Assembly (NCBI RefSeq): GCF_963082655.1
Contig: NC_081555.1
Location: 151,164,545-151,228,544 of the forward strand
DNA from: Stomoxys calcitrans
Lineage: Eukaryota > Arthropoda > Insecta > Diptera > Muscidae
Reading direction: 5' to 3'
Length of the DNA stretch: 64,000 nucleotides
Shown: positions 11,430-22,548 of the stretch, piece after piece
Layout: each line of letters opens with the position of its first letter
How positions within the stretch are numbered: position 1 is the stretch's first letter
Notes under the pieces: generated by a model
The model's database searches: none
Seen by the model: only the letters and a program-made list of their open reading frames with translations
Told to the model about the DNA's origin: nothing
Position numbers and translations under genes: made by a program

Positions 11430-12310
11430 AGTAGCTTTTTGTCCAAAGGTAGGTGAAGTTTGGATATGGATTATATCAGACTATATCTTGTTATAGCACC
11501 CATATATAACGATCTTCCGATTTAAGGTTTTAGGCTCATTAAAGCCAGTTTTTTTTACCCGATTTCTGTAAATGGTTGGCACATTGGTTTGCGTTAGGCT
11601 CCTCGACATTTGTGCTGAGTATGGCCAAGATCGGCAGCTATTTGAATATAGCTGCGATATAGACAGATCTGCCGATTTAGGATGTTTGACCTATAAAAGG
11701 CGCATTTATTACCCGATTTCGCTGAAATTTGACAATGTTGCCAGTGTTAACATCCGTGTTGAATATGTATCCCATCGGCTTATGTTTCGATATAGCCGTC
11801 ATATAGACCGATCCCACGATCTAAGGCCTTGAGACCATAAAAGACACATTTATTATCCGATTTCGCTTAAATAGTGTTAGACTTTTCGACATCCGTGACC
11901 TACATGGTCCAGATCAATCTATAATAATAAATAAGAGGTACATTTATTACCCGATTTCGCTGAAGTTTTGAACAATGACCAATTTTAGGCTTCCTGACAT
12001 CCGTTCCCCAAATGTTTCAGATCGGTCTGTAGTTGGTTATAGCTGCCATATTTACCTGATTTTAGTCCTTGGACTGGGTTTATAACCCGATTTCGATGAC
12101 ATGTGACACGGTGAGCTCTGTTAGGCCATACGACGTCCGCATTCGATATGGCACCCATCGGTCTATATTTGGATATCGCTGCCATATATAGCGATACCCT
12201 GATACAAAACCTTATCGTCCCATAAAAGGCGCATTTATTATACGATTTCGCTTGAATTCGGCATAGTGACCTATGTTAGGCTTTTCGACATCCGTACCCT
12301 ATATGATTAC
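11430..12310 (+). mobile_element. HINE-A array, old and diverged
   Basis: Six or so units in the opposite orientation: 'atagctgcgatatagacaga', 'ccgatttcgctgaaatttga', 'gttaggcttttcgacatccg'. Strong divergence from the unit consensus and no termini indicate an older insertion. It ends about 1 kb upstream of the achaete-like gene. Confidence 0.6.
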
Positions 12311-13142
12311 CCTTTCGCCGGATTATGACAAAAGGTGATTAACATATATGGTATAGATATTTCATGTTTTCCCACTTTTAATTTTTTCATGTAAACCCCT
12401 AAAAAGGCCCTTACGGTAGGCTCTTGAGGTGCAAACTGCCTTTAAATATATAAACATAGGAGATATAGAGAGAAATGAACGTAACCGGCTACAAGACCGG
12501 CACGCGACTCTTTAAATGAGTGGTTATTTCAACATATGGAAATTTCCAACAAAAACATCTGCACAAAAATAAGGGGCAAGGCAGTCTCACCTTTACAGCC
12601 GTTTATTTGTTTGGCTCTGTAGACGAACTGTTCCCATTTATTGCAATTTCCCCTCAGTGTGCAGCCAAGCACACACTGATCATATTGCCAGAGTCGGGTG
12701 GAGATAGGGAGAGAAAACTCAGTAGACAATCTCAGAATAGTAATGAAATGAAGTTAAAGATTTGTTGAGTACAGGGAGAGTATTGCCGAAGAAAACTCAA
12801 CATAAAGGCCTTTTCTTACCTGTGCAGCTCTTGAAAAGGTAGTTAAGAGTAAAATTGAATCTTGAGAGTAAATATGTGCCACAAGGGATGCTATGGGAGG
12901 AAGAGCATATCCTTTTGCCCATAGCATTGTAGAGTATTACAGAGAGCCAAAGATTGTTTTTGGGCCAGAGAGAGATTTTTGAAAGATTTTATTTTATTTT
13001 ACCTGTTAAAGGTAAAACAACGTTGTTTGCTTGAGGATCTTGGTGGCAGGTAACAAAATTTGTTGAATGAGTTGAGGTGAGTGCGAGCATGCGTATGGCC
13101 AGTGAATGAATTGCTTGACTTTGAGGATAACTGAGGAAATCG
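12311..13142. other. Upstream region of the achaete-like gene
   Basis: Repeat-free DNA. Apart from the Hairy-type site it holds a CATCTG E box (12555-12560, GCAGATG on the other strand), a CATATG (12533-12538) and an AGATAG GATA-type site near 12703. No second gene is visible. Confidence 0.5.
12499..12508 (+). promoter_or_regulatory. Hairy-type (class C) site upstream of achaete
   Basis: GGCACGCGAC lies about 670 bp upstream of the predicted start of transcription. CACGCG is the core known for Hairy/E(spl)-class repressors, and Drosophila achaete is the classic gene repressed through such a site in its upstream region. It lies in DNA that looks single-copy. Function is inferred from sequence and position only. 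Confidence 0.5.
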
Positions 13143-13179
13143 TATAAATACGGAGACTGCGCAGAGGAGGGCATCATTC
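13143..13179 (+). promoter_or_regulatory. Core promoter of the achaete-like gene (TATA + Inr)
   Basis: TATAAATA at 13143-13150 is followed by TCATTC at 13174-13179, a match to the arthropod initiator TCA(G/T)T(C/T). Taking A13176 as +1 puts the TATA box at -33. A second initiator-like TCAGTC overlaps at 13178-13183. The 5' leader would be about 118 bases with no upstream ATG that I can see between 13176 and 13294. Confidence 0.65.
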
Positions 13180-13293
13180 AGTCTTAAGCATCCAAAGAGA
13201 GAACAACCAAATAGCCAAGATTTGAAACTCATTTTACGATCTTTTCGAATATTTTCTACGGAGAAAAAAAATCAACCATAACAGAAACGCACA

Positions 13294-14220
13294 ATGGCTT
13301 TGGGTACGGAGAATATGGTCTACCAGCCAATGACAAGTACAAAATTCCCATATCAAAAACCTGCTGCACAAATATTACACACGCCACCACGTGAGGTGTT
13401 GAGAACGCGCAATGTCAACCAAAGATCTATTGCACCTGCCCCCTACAATAAGCCCGTACAGCGTTGCATAGATGGCACAACATTGGATTCTAATCATCCC
13501 TCGGTGATACGTCGCAATGCCCGCGAACGTAATCGTGTGAAACAAGTCAACGATGGCTTTTTGCATTTGCGCCAACACATTCCCACAGCCATTGTGGCGG
13601 AGATCAGCAATGGTCGTCGTGGCATTGGTCCCGGCGCCGACAAGAAGCTTAGCAAAGTTGACACTTTGCGCATGGCTGCGGAATATATAAGGCGCTTGAA
13701 AAAACTAATTGATGAAGTGGACAATAGTGATGCCTTCAGTATCTCGTCCTATGGAGCTGCATCACCATCATATACCTCCTCAAGCAGTGGTTCTCCTCCA
13801 CCTCCTGCAGTGGCAACAGGCTTTTCGCATCTTCAACCAAATCAAACGGCCCCTAACATGTTCTATCATCATCAGCAAACCCAATTCTACAATCAGCCTC
13901 ATCATGCTCAGCATCCTTCATTAAGCTATGTTGGAAGTTTTCAACAGGAAAATTTAATTTCGCCCGCCAATTCCACAGCGTCATCCTGCTCCTCTGCGAC
14001 GGCTTCAACATACGCGACTGAATTATACGCTCATCAGCAATCGCCCGAACACTATCAATCATCTGGCTTTGAGTTTGCCAACAACAATACCCCAGCCACA
14101 ACTCCAATTAAATTCGAGCCAGTATCATTCGAGGACCATTATAATCACAACAGCAATAGCTCCTCATCGGCAGAGGATGAAGAGCTTTTGGACTACATCT
14201 CCCTGTGGCAAGATGAGTAA
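13294..14220 (+). CDS. ac: Achaete-like proneural bHLH transcription factor
   Basis: A single open frame of 308 residues encodes a class II bHLH activator of the achaete-scute family. These proteins pair with Daughterless, bind E boxes in the nucleus and give ectodermal cells neural-precursor fate. The basic region is [14 protein letters not shown] (73-86), followed by helix 1 (about 87-98), a long loop with [12 protein letters not shown] (108-118) and helix 2 (about 120-142). The C-terminus [15 protein letters not shown] is the conserved acidic activation motif. The start MALGTEN matches Drosophila Achaete (MALGSEN) and the GIGPG loop favours Achaete over Scute or Lethal-of-scute. The region between start and bHLH is longer than in Drosophila (about 201 residues in all there), and residues 150-290 are low-complexity Ser/Pro/His/Gln/Asn. 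No intron is needed, as expected. The ATG context is cacaATGG. No other achaete-scute member is in the window. Confidence 0.9.
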   Translation: MALGTENMVYQPMTSTKFPYQKPAAQILHTPPREVLRTRNVNQRSIAPAPYNKPVQRCIDGTTLDSNHPSVIRRNARERNRVKQVNDGFLHLRQHIPTAIVAEISNGRRGIGPGADKKLSKVDTLRMAAEYIRRLKKLIDEVDNSDAFSISSYGAASPSYTSSSSGSPPPPAVATGFSHLQPNQTAPNMFYHHQQTQFYNQPHHAQHPSLSYVGSFQQENLISPANSTASSCSSATASTYATELYAHQQSPEHYQSSGFEFANNNTPATTPIKFEPVSFEDHYNHNSNSSSSAEDEELLDYISLWQDE

Positions 14221-14610
14221 ACAACAATTAAAGAAAGCGAAAGAAGTTCACAAAACTAAGATTTTGAGAATCTAGTCTGCAGCATGGAGGGCGATGAGAT
14301 GATGATACCATTGATTGGTCTCGCAAGCTATTACAAAAAGTATTATTTTTTTTTCAAACTTCTGAGACATCAAAAAATGTTTACCTCAATTTTGTTATAT
14401 CCAAATGTACAAATTAGTTATTTAAGTTTTTTAGTTTTTAGTTTAAGATCAAAAACTGCTGTGCCTGTTATATAAGTTTTTTAGTTGTAGAGTTTTATTT
14501 TTAGGACATGGAAGACATAGATTTAAAACATATTATTAGGTATTTATCTTAAGACACTGGAAGACTCTAAACTTTAGTTCTATAAGGAAAACGAAATCAA
14601 AAAAACCCCA
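14221..14610 (+). promoter_or_regulatory. Achaete-like 3' UTR with two proneural-box-like motifs
   Basis: AT-rich trailer. ATGGAAGACA at 14508-14517 matches ten bases of the proneural box known from 3' UTRs of Drosophila achaete, lethal-of-scute and atonal (AATGGAAGACAAT). A second, shorter TGGAAGACT lies at 14558-14566. Such boxes are complementary to the GY box (GTCTTCC) of Bearded/E(spl) family transcripts. No canonical AATAAA was identified with confidence; the end is therefore approximate. Confidence 0.5.
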
Positions 14611-14699
14611 AATATATAAAACAAATAATATTTATTATGAAAATGAAATCTATTATGTAGTCTGTATTGTTTCTGGTTGTGGGAAGAAAGGAAATTTTG

Positions 14700-16582
14700 T
14701 AGAACAAATATTGATTTTTTGGTAGCCATAACCAAATATAGACCAATCTGAAACGTATACGATACGGACGTCGAAAGGCCTACCATAAGTCAAGAGATAG
14801 GTCTATATGGCAGCAATATCCAAATCTGAGCCGATCTGAGCCAACTTGAAGAGGAATGTTAAAGGGCATTACACAACCCACTATAATTTCAGCGAAATTA
14901 TAGTTCGATTTCAGCGAAATCGAACAACAAATGCGCCTTTTATGGGCCCAAAATCTTAAATCGAGAGATTGGTCTAAATGGCAGCTATATCCAAATCTGA
15001 AACGATCTGGGCCAAATTGAAGAGAATTATCGAAAGGCCTAACACAACTCACTGTCCCAAATTTCGGCGACATCGGACAATAAATGCGCTTTTTATGGGC
15101 CCAAAAACTTAAATCGAAAGATCGGTCTATATGACAGTTATATCCAAATCTGGACCGATCTAAGCCAAATTGGAGAAGGATGTCGAAGGGCTTAACACAA
15201 CTCACTGTCTCAAAATTTTGGCAAAAACGGACAATAAACGCGCTTTTTATAGGCCCAAAACCTTAAATCGAGAGATGGGTCTATATGGTAGCTATATCCA
15301 AATCTGAACCGATCTGAACCAAATTGAAGAAGAATGTCGAAGGGCATTACACAACGCACTGTCCGAAATTTCAGCGAAATCGGACAACAAATGCGCCTTT
15401 TATGGGACCAAAACCTTAAATCTAGAGATCGGTCTATATGGCAGCCATATCCAAATCTGGACCGATCTATGCCAAATTGGAGGAGAATATTGAGGGACCA
15501 ACAGAACTCACTGTCGCAAATTTCGGCAACATCGGAAAATAAATGCGCCTTTTATGGGTCAAAAACCTTAAATCGATAGATGGGTCTATATGACAGCTAT
15601 ATCCAAATCTGAACCGATCTGAACCAAATTGTAGAAAGATGTCGAAGAGCCTAAAACAATTCATTGTCCCAAATTTTGGGAAAATCGGACAACAAATGCG
15701 CCTTTTATGGGCCCAAAATATTATATCGAGAGATCAGTCAGCTATATCCAAATCTGATCCGATCTGGTTCAAATTGAAGAAGGATGTCGATGGCCTCAAC
15801 ACAACTGTCTCAAATTTCATCAAAATCGAAAAATATATCTGGCTTTTATGGGCCTAAGACCCTAAATCGGCGGATCGGTCTATATGCAAGCTATATCCAA
15901 ATCTGAACCGATCTGGGCCAAATTAAGGAAGGATGTTGACTGGCCTAACACAACTCACTGTCCCAACTTTCAGCAAATTGAGATAATAAATGTGTGGTTT
16001 TAAGGGCCTAAGACTATCCAAATCTGAACCGATCTGGGCCAAATTAAAGAAGGATGTTGACTGGCCTAACACGTCTCACTGTCCCAACTTTCAGCAAATT
16101 CAGATAATAAATGTGTGGTTTTAAGGGCCTAAGACCTTAAATCGGCGAATTTGTCTATATAACAGCTATATCCAAATCTGAACCAATCTTGACCATATTA
16201 AAGAAGAATGTCGAAGGGCCTAACACAACTGAGTGTCCCAAATTTCAGCAAAATAGCATAATAAATGTGACTTTTATGGGCCTAAGACCCTAAATCGGCG
16301 TATCGGTCTATATGGGGGCTATATCAAGATATAGTGCGATATAGCCCGTCTTCGAACTTAACCTGTTTATGGACAAAAGAAGAATCGGTGCAAAGTTTCA
16401 GCTCAATATCTCTTTTTTTAAAGACTTGGGTGATTTCAACAGACAGACGGACGGACATGGCTAGATCGTCTTAGATTTTTAAGGTGAATCGTCTTAGATT
16501 TTTACGGTCGGAAATGTATATTTCGATGTATTGCAAACGGATTGACAAAATGAATATACCCCCATCCTTAGGTGGTGGGTAT
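14700..16582 (-). mobile_element. HINE-A element
   Basis: About twelve units with 'atcggtctatatggcagc' and 'caaatctgaaccgatctg' ending at the 5' terminus GACGGACGGACATGG (16446-16460) and 'cccccatccttaggtggtgg'. A local duplication at 16010-16090 repeats 'aatctgaaccgatctgggcc' to 'aacacgtctcactgtccca', the sign of unequal exchange. The left 3' hairpin end is missing. It begins only ~100 bp after the 3' UTR of the achaete-like gene. Confidence 0.7.
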
Positions 16583-16587
16583 AAAAA

Positions 16588-17406
16588 GGGAAGGGGAAAG
16601 GATAGAGCCTTGTGGCACACCAGCGGTCAATGTATACTCATCTGATGAGAACCCATCTACAACAAATCGTATAGTGCGATCTCTGAGAAAGCTCGATATA
16701 AATCGAACGAAGTTATTATCGACACCAAAAGCGACTAGCTTTGATAAAAGTGCACCGTGTCAGACTCTATCAAATGATTTGGAGATATCCAGAGCCACGA
16801 ACTTATTCTCACCAAATTGGTGGATAGAGCGACTCCATCGTTCTAACATAAATGCCATTAGGTCTCCCATAGAGCGATTTCTGCGAAATCCATACTGTCT
16901 GTCGCTAAGAGGGCCATTGGACTTTGGAGATATCCAGAGCCACAAACTTACTTTCATCAAACTGGTGGATAGAGCGACTCCATCCTTCCGACAAAAATGC
17001 CATTAGGTCTCCCATAGAGCGATTTCTGCGAAACCCATACTGTCTGTCGCTAAGAAGGCCATTGGACTCTAAGTATCTGACAAGATGATGGTTAACCATA
17101 CTCTTCATAACCTTGGAGAGTGCGGAGCATATCGCAATTGGCCGGTAATTCGCAGGGTTGTTCGTTCCACCTTTCTTGGGGATGAGCTGAACGTTCGCAA
17201 CCTTCCAAGGCGCTGGGAAAACACCCTTACGGTAGGCATGGTTGAAAAGGTTGCGTAGTGGACGAGCAAGGGTCGAAGAACACATACACAGGACAAGTGT
17301 TGATATACCGTCCGGGCCCGGAGATTTATTAACGTCGAGATCCGCCAGGACCCTTGTAACTCCATGTAGTTTATAACTACTTAAACTTTTACCAAATTCT
17401 GTTTTT
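16588..17406 (-). pseudogene. LINE reverse transcriptase fragment (I/Jockey/R1 type)
   Basis: Minus strand gives KSPGPDGISTLVL, NPANYRPIAICSALSKV, LSDRQYGFRRNRSMGDLM, FVALDISKSFDRV and finally AGVPQGS. These are reverse transcriptase blocks 1 to B in order, including the first catalytic Asp in the block FVALDISK(S/A)FD. It stops at block B, so the YADD box and everything downstream are missing. A 145-bp tandem duplication (16783-16927 and 16928-17072) repeats the RQYGFRRNRSMGDLM-to-FVALDIS segment; 145 is not a multiple of three, so the frame is broken. The fragment lies exactly between two HINE-A termini. The YRPIAICSALSK signature suggests an R1/Jockey-group element; the clade is not certain. 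Confidence 0.8.
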
Positions 17407-17407
17407 T

Positions 17408-18227
17408 TATACCCACCACCGTAGGATGGGGGTATATTCATTTAGTCATTCCATTTGCAACACATCGAAATATCCGATCGAAATTTCCGACCCTACAAAA
17501 TATATATATTTCGGATCGTTGTAAAATTCTAAGACGATTTAATTATGTCCGTGTGTCTGACCGTCTCTCCGTCCCTCTGTTGTAATCACTCTAGCCTTCA
17601 AAAATTGAGATATTGAACTGAAATTTGGCACATATACGTCTTTTTGATGCATGCTGGTTAAGTTCTTGAACGGGTAAAATCTGACCCATATTTGGATATA
17701 GCCTATAAAAGGTCTGAAGCCCATAAAAGCTTTATTTATAACCCGATTTCGCTGAAGTTTAAAATAGTGGGTTATTTTAACCTCCCGGATATCTGACCCA
17801 AAAATAGTTCAGATCGGACTATATTTAGATATAGCATATAGACCGATCTCCAAATTAATGGTCTGAAGCCCATAAAAGCTTAAGTTTTTAACCTATTTCG
17901 CTAAAATTTAAAATAGTGGCTTATTTTAATCTCCCCGACGTCTGACCTAAATATAGTTCAGATCGGACTATATTTAGATATAGCTGCCATATAGACCGAT
18001 CTCCCGATTAATGGTCTGAATCCCATAAAAGCTATATTTATTCCCGATTTCGCTGAAATTTAAAACGAAGAGTTATTTTAAGCCTCCTGATATCTGACCT
18101 AAATCAAATCGGACTATATTTAGGTATAGCTGCCTTATGGAGCGATGTCCAGATAAAGGGTCTAAAGCCCATAAAATTTTATTTTTTAACCGATTTTGCT
18201 GAAATTTTAAAAATTGAGTAGTAAAGA
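17408..18227 (+). mobile_element. HINE-A variant, 5' part (interrupted)
   Basis: Starts with TATACCCACCACCGTAGGAT and has a reduced GTCCGTGTG/GTCCCTCTG microsatellite (17548-17578). Units are 146-149 bp apart ('cagatcggactatattta' at 17810, 17959 and about 18105). The text 'ggtctgaagcccataaaagc' marks a subfamily. The same subfamily resumes at 21503-21930 with the 3' hairpin, so a HINE-B and a LINE appear to sit inside this element. Confidence 0.65.
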
Positions 18228-19718
18228 ACAAGTAAAAGCGTGCTAAGTTCGGCCGGGCCGAATCTTATATACCCTCCACCATGGATCGCATTTTTCGAGA
18301 TCTTTTCCCGGCATCTCTTCTTAGGCAAAAAAGGATATAAGGAAGGAGTTGCTCTGCTATTAAAACGATATCAAGATATGGTCTGGTTCGGACCACAATT
18401 AATTAATATGTTGGACACCTGTGTAAAATTTCAGCCAATTCGTATAAGAATTGGGCCCATTGGGGCTCACGAAGTAAAATAGAGAGAACGATTTATATGG
18501 GATCTGTATCGGGCTATAGACCGATTCAGACCATAATAAACACGTTTGTTGATGGTCATGAGAGGATCCGTCGTACAAAATTTCAGGCATATCGGGGTCA
18601 AGAAGTCAAGATCCCAGATCGGTTTATATGGCAGCTATATCAGGTTATGAACCGATGTGAACCTTATTTGACACAGTTGTTGAAAGTAAAAATAAAATAC
18701 GTCATGCAAAATTTCAGCCAAATCGGATAGGAATTGCGGCGTCTAGAAGCTCAAGAAGTCAAATCCCCAGATCTGTTTATATGACAGATATATCAGGTTA
18801 TGGACCGATTTGAACCATACTTGGCACAGTTGTTGGATGTCATAACGAAATACTTCGTGCAAAAATTCATTCAAATCGGATAAGAATTGTGCCCTCTAGA
18901 GGCTCAAGAAGTCAAGACCCAAGATCGGTTTATATGGCAGCTATATAAGGTTATAGACCGATTTAAACCATACTCGGCACAGTTGTTGGGTATCATAACA
19001 AAACACGTCGTGCGAAATTCCATTCCAATCGGATAAGAATTGCGCCCTCTAGAGGCTCAAGAAGTCAAGATCCCAGATCGGTTTATATGGCAGCTATATC
19101 AGGTCATGGACCGATTTGAACCATACTTGGCACAGTTGTTTCTTATCATAACAAAACACGTGGTTCAAAATTTCATTGTGATCGGATAAGAATTGCGCAC
19201 GGTAGAGGCTCAAGAAGTCAAGACCCAAGATCGGTTTATATGGCAGCTATATCAGGTTATGGACCGATTTGAACTATACTTGGCACAGTTGTTGGATATC
19301 ATAGCAAAACTCGCCGTGCAAAATTTCATTCCAATCGGATAAGAATTGCGCACTCTAGAGGCTCATGAAGTCAAGACCCCAGATCGGTTTATATGGCAGC
19401 TATATCAAAACATGGACCGATATGGCCCATTTACAATACCAACCGACCTACACTACTACTAATAAGAAGTATTTGTGCAAAATTTCAAGCGGCTAGCTCT
19501 ACTCCTTCGGAAGTTTGCGTGCTTTCGACAGACAGACGGACGGACGGACGGACGGACGGACGGACGGACGGACAGACGGACGGACATGGCTAGATCGACA
19601 TAAAATGTCACGACGATCAAGAATATATATACTTTATGGGGTCTCAGACGGATATTTCGAGTAGTTACAAACAGAATGACGAAATTAGTATACCCCCCAT
19701 CTTATGGTGGAGGGTATA
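18228..19718 (-). mobile_element. HINE-B element, complete
   Basis: 3' end at left (ACAAGTAAAAGCGTGC, hairpin TTCGGCCGGGCCGAA, TATACCCTCCACCATGG), about seven 153-bp-type units with ATCGGTTTATATGGCAGC, then a clean GACGGACGG microsatellite (19531-19586) and the 5' end 'ccccccatcttatggtggag'. It is very similar to 4868-6352, indicating recent activity, and is nested in the HINE-A variant that begins at 17408. Confidence 0.75.
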
Positions 19719-19721
19719 AAA

Positions 19722-21500
19722 AAGAAATGGAAAGACGAGTGAGTGAGTGATTTCGAGCGAATTGAGATGTACAGGAGTCAGAATGAAGTCCGGAAATTCT
19801 ACCAAAGAATTAAACACCAAACCGATGGCTTTGGTGCAGGCACATCCTCCTGCAGAGACAAAGAAGGAAATCTGGTAACTGACACAGATAACACGCTGAG
19901 GATATGGAAAGAACATTTTACCCAACTGCTAGTGTCCGACGTTGGCGGCGAAGAGGATACCGCAGAACCAATCCCTGATGATGCTATTGAATGTTTACCT
20001 CCTAGTCTGAATGAGGTCCAAGTAGCAGTAACCCGACTAAAGAACAACAAGTCAGCAGAAGCCGACAGGTTACCCGCTGAACTATTTAAGACCGGAGGCG
20101 ACACGCTGATAAGGCGTATGTATCAGCTTATCTGCGCAATCTGGCTAGAAGAATGCATAACCGATGATTGGAACCTCAGCATACTATGTCCGGTACACAA
20201 GAAAGGAGACAAGACGGAATGTGCCAACTACAGAGGAATAAGTCTCCTCCCCCTCGCATACAAGATACTCTCGAGCGTACTGTGTGAAAGATTAAAACCT
20301 AAAGTCAATGAGATAATTGGGCCCTATCAATGCGGTTTTAGACCTGGTAAATCCACCCTAGACCAGATATTCACACTGCGCCAAATCCTGGAAGAGACCC
20401 GAGAAGGACAAATCAACACCTACCACCTCTTTGTTGACCACAAAGCCGCCTTCGATACTCCTTTACGTTCAAAGGTATTTCAAGCCATGTATGAGTTTGA
20501 TATCCCTGCAAAAATTAATAAGACTCTGCAGGATGACGCTTGCTGATACGCATTCCTCAGTAAGAATAGGAAAGAATCTCTCCGAACCATTTAATAAAAA
20601 ATTAGGTTTCATACAAGGAGACAGCCTATCGTGTGATCTCTTTAATATCCTGCTGGAGAAGATTATACGAGATGCAGAAGTGAATAGATATGGCACACTA
20701 ATCACAAGAGAGCACATGCTACTCGCCTATGCCGACGATATCGCTATCACAGGTCGGTCACCGGAAGTAGTAACTGCAGCCTTTGAAGGAATCGATGGTT
20801 GGATGGTTTCCACTCCCAAAAAGCCTTGCACAACCGAGCAGATAAAGAACATGAAGAAAGTTGGGAACCACAACTTTGAGATACTCAGTAACTTTATCTA
20901 CCTCGGCACCGCCGTAACCGAAACGAATGACACCAGTTTTTAGATTAAGCGAAGAATAATATTGGCAAACAGATGCTACTTTGGACTAAGTAAGCAGTTT
21001 ACAAACAAAGCCACCTCTCGACAGACGAAGGCTACACTTTACACGACACTGATACTACCCGTGCTGTTATATGGTTCTGAAGCATGGGTACTTGTGAAAG
21101 CAGATGAGGTAGTGCTTGGAGTATTTGAGAGAAAGATACTTCGAAAAATTTATGGACCAGTTTGCGTTAACGGAGAAGATAGGCTACGTATGAACCACGA
21201 GCTGTATGACGACCATAGCATAGTTATACGCATCAAAGTACAACGGCTGCGTTGGCTAGGTCATGTTGTCAGAATGGATGAAGAAGCTCCAGCAAAGAAG
21301 TCTTTTGAAGGCAAACACGGTGGTACACGCAAACCGGGAAGACCAAAAACCCGATGGAAAGATCAAGTTGTGGGAGACACCTCGAAACTTGGTGTCAGAG
21401 ATTTTAGAATGAGCGCAAAGGATCGAGGCGCTTGGAACGCTATTCTACGTTCGGCTAGTGGAAGGAATATTCTGTCATAGCCAATTAATGTAAGTAAAGT
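19722..21500 (+). pseudogene. LINE reverse transcriptase pseudogene (RTE-like), 5' truncated
   Basis: Peptides in order: LKNNKSAEADRLPAELFK, CPVHKKGD, ANYRGISLLPLAYKILSS, YQCGFRPGKSTLDQIF, LFVDHKAAFDT (block A), IQGDSLSCDLFNILLEK (block B), LLAYADDIAITG (block C, with the catalytic Asp pair), then KATLYTTLILPVLLYGSEAW and the tail GRPKTRWKDQV. The tail is typical of RTE-like and related elements. A frame shift near 20530 separates blocks A and B, a 15-residue deletion follows block C (compare 25698-26642), and a TAG at 20941-20943 interrupts the frame. The endonuclease half is absent, as in 5'-truncated copies. Clade assignment is by pattern only. Confidence 0.85.
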
Positions 21501-21502
21501 TT

Positions 21503-21930
21503 TGACATAGGATTCAAATATGGTTCGGATCGGACTATACTTGGATATAGCTGCCATACAGACCGATCTCCCGATAAAGGATCTGAAGCGAATAAAATCT
21601 TTATTTTTTAGCCGATTTCGCTTAAATTTGAAGCAGGAAGTAGTTTTAGGCCAGCCACCATCCGACCCAAATATGGTAAAGATCGGACCGATGTGCCGAT
21701 AACGGGTCTGAATCTCATAAAATCTTTATTTATTACCAGATTTTGTTGAATTTGAAATACAAAATTCAACAATGAGTTATATTTGTTAGACCACTCAATG
21801 TCCGTGCCGAATTTGGGTGCATAAGTTATCCAATTTTCACCGTATTGTGACGAAAGTGGTTTTACATATACACCCGAGGTGGTGGGTATCCAAAGTTCGG
21901 CCTGGCCGAACTTAACGCATTTTTTTTTTA
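21503..21930 (+). mobile_element. HINE-A variant, 3' part with hairpin end
   Basis: Two units of the same subfamily as 17408-18227 ('gatcggactatacttggata', 'ggtctgaatctcataaaatc'), then GGTGGTGGGTATCCAAAG, a hairpin of TTCGGCC/GGCCGAA and a CGCATTTTTTTTT end. It is read here as the second half of the interrupted element. Confidence 0.65.
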
Positions 21931-22548
21931 TCAATTTCACCAGTTAAAGCGATCAACCGTTAAGCTAATGTAACATTTAAAACAATTATTCAAAAAATTT
22001 AAACAAATAAATACATCATGTTGGGAAAACAATCGAAACAACTTAAAACAACCAGCCAACAACAAAATAAATGCATAGCGGATATACAATGGCGATATTG
22101 GATCTGGACCAAAATGAGAAGGTGAACACAACTTTGCGCAATGCAACTGCGTGTTGCAACAACATTTTGTACCGGCACTTAATCAATCGAATACCAATAC
22201 CAAAGAAAACTGCAATTGCAACGGATGATGTACCACCGATCGACATTTGGGGGACAAACTCGAGACATAAATTCGTACAAAAAAAAAAAAAAAAAAAAAT
22301 TGTAACAAGATTTTTGCATTCGGAAGATTGGAAAACAAATCACTTGTTGGTTATCCTGTATAGCATAACTACTATCTGTAAGTATGTATGTGTGCTTGTG
22401 AATACTGATGTACTTGTGTACGTATGCAGATTAATCCCACAAAAAAAAGAGAAACATGAGCAAAAACATAAATCGTTTACAAGATTATTGTGGACCAATT
22501 TAATATATTTATTTTGCAACTGCCTACACTACCGCCACCGCCATTTTT
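21931..22548. other. Single-copy-looking island
   Basis: No repeat family was recognised. It contains a poly(A) run (22279-22299) and a 176-codon open stretch (22071-22601) whose last part runs into the HINE-B 5' end and which shows no family resemblance. I do not call a gene. Confidence 0.4.

Noticed and set aside
13294..14220. Identification as lethal-of-scute or scute
   Set aside because: The start MALG-EN and the GRRGIGPG loop fit Achaete better; Lethal-of-scute has a different N-terminus and a GRG-type loop. A full phylogeny is still the decisive test.
16588..17406. Host gene with reverse transcriptase domain
   Set aside because: Truncated, frame-broken and flanked by mobile-element ends; a dead LINE.
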